Source of the DNA: Sordaria brevicollis | Taxonomy: Eukaryota; Ascomycota; Sordariomycetes; Sordariales; Sordariaceae | Direction: 5' to 3' | Assembly: GCA_033439795.1 (NCBI GenBank) | Contig: JAUTDP010000001.1 | Location: forward strand, 4,588,001-4,652,000 | DNA: 64,000 nt | Shown here: positions 57,917-64,000 of the stretch, piece after piece | Layout: each line of letters begins with the position of its first letter | Numbering within the stretch: the first letter of the stretch is position 1 | Program-made: the position numbers and the translations under genes | The notes under the pieces: generated by a model | The model's database searches: none | Told to the model about the DNA's origin: nothing | The model's input: only the letters and a program-made list of their open reading frames with translations

Positions 57917-60900
57917 GAGGGGTTGGAAGAGGTTACTTTTGGATATATATGGTTACGGAGTATGCGGGTGCTATGTGTTATGGTTATGGAAAATGTTGAG
58001 AGTTACGTCTAGAATACCAATGTCTATTGTTTACTTTCCCATGGATCGGAAAAGGGGCTGGCCACTTGGCGACATGATACAGCCGGTTACTCCCTTTTAC
58101 AATGATGAGCACGATTGTGAACTCAAGATCATTCTTGAGACATCTTCCTGTCTTTCAAGAACTGTGAACAGAAACTCAACTTTATCAGAGGCGGTTTCAT
58201 CCAATTTAGGTTTCCATCTCTCAAAAGCCACGTGCGGCCGGAAACGTGGTTTGCGTGGCGACCATCCCATCGACTCATCTTACATGTACGCAGTATTTCA
58301 TCCCTACCCACAGTCCGGCTCTGAAACAAAGCAGCACAAAAGTATAAACAGAGGGATAGGGCAGGCACGGTTTCGCCATGTGGCGCACACACACACATTA
58401 TCACGCCTCCTCTACGCAAAAAAAAGTCGCCGGACATACTATGTAGACGGCTCAGGTAGGTGAAGCGGTGAACAAAGGAGAACAAAAGAATATTCCATCA
58501 AGGAGTGTATTGGCTTGAGATAACTGATCTCGGGATGTTCCGCTGCAGTATGTATTGTACGGGGCAGGTGTGTACAATGAAGGACAGGCGAGGCCACCGT
58601 GTTTCACAGAAGACGCGGCGGGCGGGGATTGTCCAGTGGTTGATTCCACTTCGGACTCCTTTCTCCTAGTCGGGTCCTCTTCGTAACGAGGCCGTCAATG
58701 TTTCGTAGCACGGTACTGGGAGGGAGTGGGAATGGCAAAGAGGAGTGTCACGAAAATTGAACAAGAACGGTGTTGACATCTTCAATATTTCAGATCGAAC
58801 ATAGAAACTCCCATCAAGCCAAGTCAAATTGGTGATGTTCCAGCACGACGGCGTTCGTTCGTACGGGCTTCCCATCTCCCTTGTCTTTCGTTGTGGTACA
58901 GCATATTCTGCAATTCGTTTCCCACGAGAGCCATTGGTTCTGCTCAACGCAGTTTATGTTGCTGTTTCTCCTTTCGTGTGTGTTCTTCTCTCTCTTGATC
59001 TTCGATTGCGTTCTGATGATAAAGTTCCGGGTCGAGTTTCCCCATCGTTTACGATCGCGTGATCGATAGGTAATAACAAGCCTTTTGGCAAGGCAGGATT
59101 TCAGAGGGCGACTAATAGGTACCTTGATGGGCAGACAATGTCAGGTATTTTGGTTCTTTAATTTCAATCGGCCAGACAGTCAGTCGAGGTTGACGTCGAA
59201 ATATCTTCCGAACCGAACCGAACTGACTGAGCATCCCATCGTGGCCATCAAGGTGTCTCGTTACTACTTGTTCCCAACCATCGAAACCGTAACCCAAGCA
59301 CAGCACATCATGCAAGTTTCTAGAAGGGCTGGGGAATCTTGTCTTTTCGTTCGGCCAAAGGACAACAGACAAAAGCGATCGGCATCAGCTTGGTTAGACA
59401 TGTCAATCTTCAGGGAAGTGCCCCGCCAGGCAAACTCTAGCCAAGTACAATAGGTATCCTCGCCAAGCCATTTCTTCGTTCGGGCTGCTTGTAACGGGCT
59501 GTATTCCGTGTAACATTGAGTTGGCAATATGTATGTATCTCGACTGGACGAAACTGTCGTTGTCAACATCTTCGATGAAGGATTTTGCAAATACGAAATA
59601 ATAAGCGCACTTGTGGAATGAAGCTTTAAGCCAACAACATTATCTGTCTTTCTTTTTCCTTGACAAAATATAAAATGCTTGGACGATCAACAACACTCGA
59701 AGGCGGTTGCGGCTGCCGTAGGATTCAAAACAAACGTGCTGGAAAAGAACCGGTCTTGACCAATGACATCCGTCATCAACTTGCATACACCCAAGAAATT
59801 AAGCGCTTGCGCTTGCATCCCTTCCCCTCAAGGCCTCAAGCCCCTCTGTTGCCATGTGGGAAAACGAAATGGTATGAAGATGCCAATGCTTGGACCGTTT
59901 TCTTTCTTTTGCTGGCGGCAATCTCATTCAGCCCTGGCGGAGACCCCAGTGCGCTTTTCCTTTCCCTTGTTGGTTGGAACCTGGAAATCGGGGCTTTCGA
60001 GAGCTTTTTTTAAAGGCCGGGCAAGCGCTGGAGGCGTACCCGTTGGGTTGCTGTTAAGCTGGCTGGCTCCGTCTTAGTCCAGTCTCCCTGCTGTTAGGTA
60101 GTTGGGTCCCTTGATGACTGCCTCCGTTGCCGCGTGGTCCGATGAGGTTATTTATGTATGGGATGCCAGTGATGTGCCCGGTGAGGTGGCCGGGAAGGTG
60201 ATGGGCCTGTTTTGGCAAAGATGACAGAAGATGCTTGGAAAAGGTTCCATCTCCTTTCGGTACACGAATGTCGTTCGGAAATTTTGCAACATGAAACTCA
60301 GACACAGCCAAGTCCCTAATGACAGGCCGCCTTTTCCTTGCAAAACATGCCTAGAGAACTTGCGAATATGGCGGCATTTCCGTTGGTTAGTCTTCGTTCT
60401 CGTTCGATATTTGCTTGATTTCTCCATCTTTTTCCGAATTTATCTGTCAATTGTTGGTGTTGTGAAGAGGGGAGAAAGTTGCCAAGATCACCCGAGTGTG
60501 TGCTCCTCCGATGTTGCTGCAGAACTGTCACATCGGCACCGGCACTCTTTCTGTGGGACATGTTTCATGGAGAGGGGAAAGTCAATGTGATGGTTCCTCA
60601 CACCCATACAAATTGAAAATGACGAGAGCCGCTTTTCTCTCGAGTCGAGTGTGAGCATTGAACGCATAACGAACAAATCCGGGAGAGGTGGCGGGGGCGG
60701 CCAAGAGCCATGCGTCGTGGTGGGTTACGGCGTGTGGTGATACAAGAGAATGACACGACGAGGTTGATATCCTGTCATTGGATGGTGTGGAATGTCGTTG
60801 GGAACAAAGCAACTGAGCGAGTGTCCGAATCAGTTCATGGGCATATAGCAGGCAGCTCGAGGTCTGTACTAGGCCGGTATAGAACCGTTTGACAAAGACA

Positions 60901-63163
60901 CCCAGAAAAGCCAGAGCGATCGAATGTTGAGATATGTTGGGGCAAAAAGTTCCCGTCATCTGGCTGGACCGTTCGGTGGATGTTTTGCCTTGAAAATATA
61001 GGTGTCAATCATTGTTGTTCTGTAGCTGGAGAGGCCGTCCACTTTGGTCTCTGATGGGAACTGATGCGAAAATCCATTTCTGCGCCGCAGATATGTGCAG
61101 CCCCGATAGCTAGATGGCAAACCTTCACCCCAGATTGTCGTCCGTCCCCGCAACAATTCCATGTTTCCATTAGGTGTATGCGTTGTCCAAAGGCTCATCA
61201 GGTGGTGAATTTGCCTCTTCCAGCTCCCTTTGTCCATGGGCATCATCATCATGTCAGCTCATGATGCCGTCTATCCTCCGCCCCGATCCGCCGTAGAAAG
61301 AGCGGGACTGTTGTGGAGTGCTCCGTGAGGGCACCGGGGCGGTATTATATGGGTAAATTACGGGGTAGTTCGCCTCCGCTTGTCAGCTCAGAGCGAGCTG
61401 GAAATGAGTGTAATTAATGCTAATGCAGAAGGACTTTCAGCTTCAACGGCGACTCTGCCGAATTGACGCAATTGAGCGTGTAGAGATAGGAGATAAAGGT
61501 TATAGACGAAAGGGATGACGAACAACGAATGTTCCATCGACTGATATATAGATAGGACGAAAAGAAGGAGGCGGCTACAGATATATCTGTAGGTAGGATA
61601 CTATCGACTTGCATGCCCCTGCTCCTTCCGTCTGAAATTTACACATGAGGGAACCATGGGCGGTAAAGCTCATGCTACTAGACGCACGTCCCCTCAAGTC
61701 CCAGCCATAAATTGCTTGTAGCAGGGTGTCTCAGCTCTCGTTCAACAGCCACTTTTGTAGAAGATTCTACAGAAAATCAAACCTTTCACAGTCACAGCTG
61801 CCTCCGCTTTGACGAAGCTGAAGTTCAGTTGACTTGAACGTTACCTGCGTTACGCATCTTGGCACTTGGCATTATCTCCGCCTGTCAGTCGGACGCAGTG
61901 TCTTTGCTGCTGCGTGGTTGTCCAGCCTCCCGTCCAGGACGTTCAGCATCGGGCAGTCTCCAGACTCCAGTCACCACCGAGAGGGAGAGGTCTTTACCAA
62001 TTCCACTTTCCTCCTTCCTGGCCTCCAGGTCTGCTGGCCTTGTCTCCATCCACTACCTATCTCTACGAAGACCAGACCAGGCATGAGCAGGCAAGGGTCA
62101 GTGACGACGCTATAATCTCCATCAGATTGACCCGAGGGCGGTCTCCTTGCTTCCTTTTGGTTTTTCCACTTTCGTCAGCACGCTCTGCAGCTTTTTCTCA
62201 AAATTTCTTTCTTTTCCCAACTCCCCATAGAGTTGAGGCGGCATCACTTAGGTTTCTGATTCCCCTACCTCTGATACTATTTCACATCGCATCACATCGC
62301 ATCTCCCCCGGTAGACATCGGATCTTTTTGCAGCCTGTTTCTGCAACAGCTTTTCTCAGCTTTTCTCGACCGAACCCTGGATCAACTGGAAACCTCCACC
62401 TGGCCAAGCCCAGTCGCCAATCTTCGGTCCCGGCCGTCCTTCCTCGCGCCCTCGTTAACGTTCCGACCGCCCAGGCGCCCATTGCCCAGACTGGGTTTCC
62501 AGGGTGCACTGCAACCAAAAGGGAACAGCAGCAAAAGGGCATTGCTTGTTTGGCCATTTGCTTGGGCTCAAACCCCAACGACCGCACCGTATACCGCACC
62601 GCACCGACCGGACATACTCCTAACTGTACTCCTCACGCACTCGTCTCCTCCGTTTTCCTCAGCTCCCTCCTCCGATCCCGAATCCCTCGTCCGCGGCTGA
62701 GGCATTTCACCAGCATCCCTCGCCCATCCCATCAATCGTCCTTAGACGGGGTCCTGATCCTTGCGCCGCAGCTTTCGGTTGATACAGCCGCCGAATTGAA
62801 ATTCTTGGTTTCGCCCCCAGCAACCCACTCCATCTAGAATCCGCTCGCATCATTTCCCATCTCGCCAATATCACGCTCTCACTACAACCTTTCGACATCC
62901 ATCGAATCAAACCATCAACTATACACCAACGAAGCTGCTCAACTCTTCATTTCGACAACATCGTGCGCGCTGTACCTCGATCGACTCGATTCCTATCGCT
63001 TACATACCCTTTAACCGCTTGACCACGGACCATTAGCCTCCGCGGGTCACGGTACGACCACCTGCAGTTTTAGACGTCAGACCGACCGTCTTCCGCTACA
63101 AACGTATTCCATCATCCTCTCCCCGTCTGGTGCCTACCTCGTTACTCGTGGTAGCAAGCCAAG
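57917..63163. other. Long intergenic region with probable 5' leader of the next gene
   Basis: About 5.2 kb with no convincing gene. It holds a CA microsatellite (58386-58397) and a CAT repeat near 61240-61251. From about 61880 to 63163 the plus strand is strongly pyrimidine-rich (C and T), typical of long Neurospora 5' leaders. The long open frame at 61866-62837 there starts at TTG, has proline/serine/leucine-biased composition from the CT bias and shows no domain. Confidence 0.55.
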
Positions 63164-64000
63164 ATGAGGGAAGTCAACTTTAGCATACCCAACGTCAACA
63201 AGGCGTCCGTGGGCATCACCACAGCCTTGTATGACCGACGAGCGCTCGATTGCACCTCGACTCTTCCGTTGATCAACTCTCTAAACCATCTCGCCTATCT
63301 GACCACGTCATCGGCACGTATCCGAGACATACTCACCGTCGATGGCGGTATCGAGAGACTGGTCTGCATCCTGAAGGAGGGTCGCAGCAAGGATATGATG
63401 GACATGTGGAAGTGGAATCTGGCCTTCCAGTGCGTGGTCAACATTGGTGTGAGGGGCACGGAAAATGTCCGAACCCGCGTTGTTGAGGCCGACATGGTGC
63501 CTGTCATTGCCACTATCCTCGACAATTATATCAAAGTCATCGAAAGGGTACGCGAGAAGGCCGAAGAAGCAAAGCACAAATCGGATCCTCATCACCGGCA
63601 TAGGATTGGCGGCAGCAGCCGGGTGCATAAGTCTGCAAGCTTCTCTTCGAGGCCCACCAACGTAGACGTTGACCAACGCGCTTTCCGTCGTCAAGCTGCC
63701 CCACAGCCTATTGATGTTTCAGTAACCTTGGCTGGTCCTTCGACGGAAGCCGCTGCGCCGGATACTGAGACAACTCCGACCGCCTCCCGCTTTCCTGGTC
63801 ATACCCATGGTGAAAGGACTCCTTTCTCGGCACACCGCTCACATCATCATCACCACCATAGTGCTAGAACACAGGAATCGCATTCGACTGTGCCCTCACC
63901 TACTCGTCACGAAATCCAGCCTCCTACATCCGCCGGCCCATCATCTGTCGAAAACATCGATGGCTTTGCCAGAGCAGTGCGGGACAACGAGCGCCTACGA
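63164..64000 (+). CDS. ARM-type helical-repeat protein, N-terminal part (runs off the window)
   Basis: Open from ATG 63164 to the right edge: 279 codons with no stop, in a good context (CAAGATGAGG). The start MREVNFSIPNVNK is followed by helical, ARM-like sequence: LINSLNHLAYLTTSSARIRDIL, then GGIERLVCILK, then WKWNLAFQCVVNIGVRGTENVR and DMVPVIATILDNYI. This is a leucine-rich pattern of consecutive helices with a loss-of-neighbour logic typical of armadillo folds. From about residue 140 it becomes low-complexity: charged, Ser/Pro/Thr-rich, with a run of five His. Codon use is clearly coding. I recognise the ARM-like pattern but cannot name the protein. The rest of the gene, including any introns and the true C-terminus, lies outside the window. 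Confidence 0.85.
   Translation, partial: MREVNFSIPNVNKASVGITTALYDRRALDCTSTLPLINSLNHLAYLTTSSARIRDILTVDGGIERLVCILKEGRSKDMMDMWKWNLAFQCVVNIGVRGTENVRTRVVEADMVPVIATILDNYIKVIERVREKAEEAKHKSDPHHRHRIGGSSRVHKSASFSSRPTNVDVDQRAFRRQAAPQPIDVSVTLAGPSTEAAAPDTETTPTASRFPGHTHGERTPFSAHRSHHHHHHSARTQESHSTVPSPTRHEIQPPTSAGPSSVENIDGFARAVRDNERLR

Noticed and set aside
61866..62837. A 323-codon plus-strand open frame
   Set aside because: It begins at TTG, has no ATG context or domain, and its Pro/Ser/Leu-rich composition follows from the pyrimidine bias of the probable 5' leader of the 63164 gene.

Overview
The window looks like nuclear DNA of a filamentous ascomycete of the Neurospora/Sordaria type, most likely Neurospora crassa or a very close relative. 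The reasons are short introns with GTATGT-like donors, two long tracts of extreme TpA-rich sequence typical of repeat-induced point mutation (RIP), and a 24-residue pheromone precursor ending in CVVM that I recognise as Neurospora mfa-1. The species call is an inference.

Layout: 1-2300 is a RIP-degraded repeat block that runs off the left edge. 2301-19074 is about 16.8 kb of normal-composition DNA with no credible protein gene, carrying two miniature inverted-repeat elements. From 19075 to 30909 there are four genes: TFC3 (TFIIIC B-box-binding subunit, minus), an unnamed basic coiled-coil protein (minus), cyanate lyase (plus) and mfa-1 (plus). 32108-43788 is a nested transposon: a Mutator-like DNA transposon with 82-bp terminal inverted repeats and an 11-bp target duplication, split by a chromodomain-bearing Ty3/Gypsy LTR retrotransposon with 265-bp LTRs and a 5-bp target duplication. 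Both are destroyed by RIP. From 44208 to the right edge lie EBP2 (plus), DUG3-like glutamine amidotransferase (minus), MGM1 (plus), ZRG17-like zinc transporter (minus), a possible 67-residue gene (minus), a two-span membrane protein (plus) and the start of an ARM-type protein (plus).

The genes are mostly housekeeping and do not form one pathway: Pol III transcription, ribosome biogenesis, cyanate detoxification, glutathione turnover, mitochondrial inner-membrane fusion and zinc transport to the secretory pathway. The specialised gene is mfa-1, which lies 1.2 kb from the heterochromatin-type transposon block and has a dense cluster of CTTTG motifs upstream.

The most interesting observations are: a perfect TFIIIC B-box 73 bp upstream of the start codon of the gene for the B-box-binding subunit itself; the nested transposons with recoverable boundaries and a mosaic RIP pattern in the LTRs; the CTTTG cluster at mfa-1; and the possible unannotated small gene at 55654-55916. 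All calls come from reading the sequence by eye; no homology search was run.
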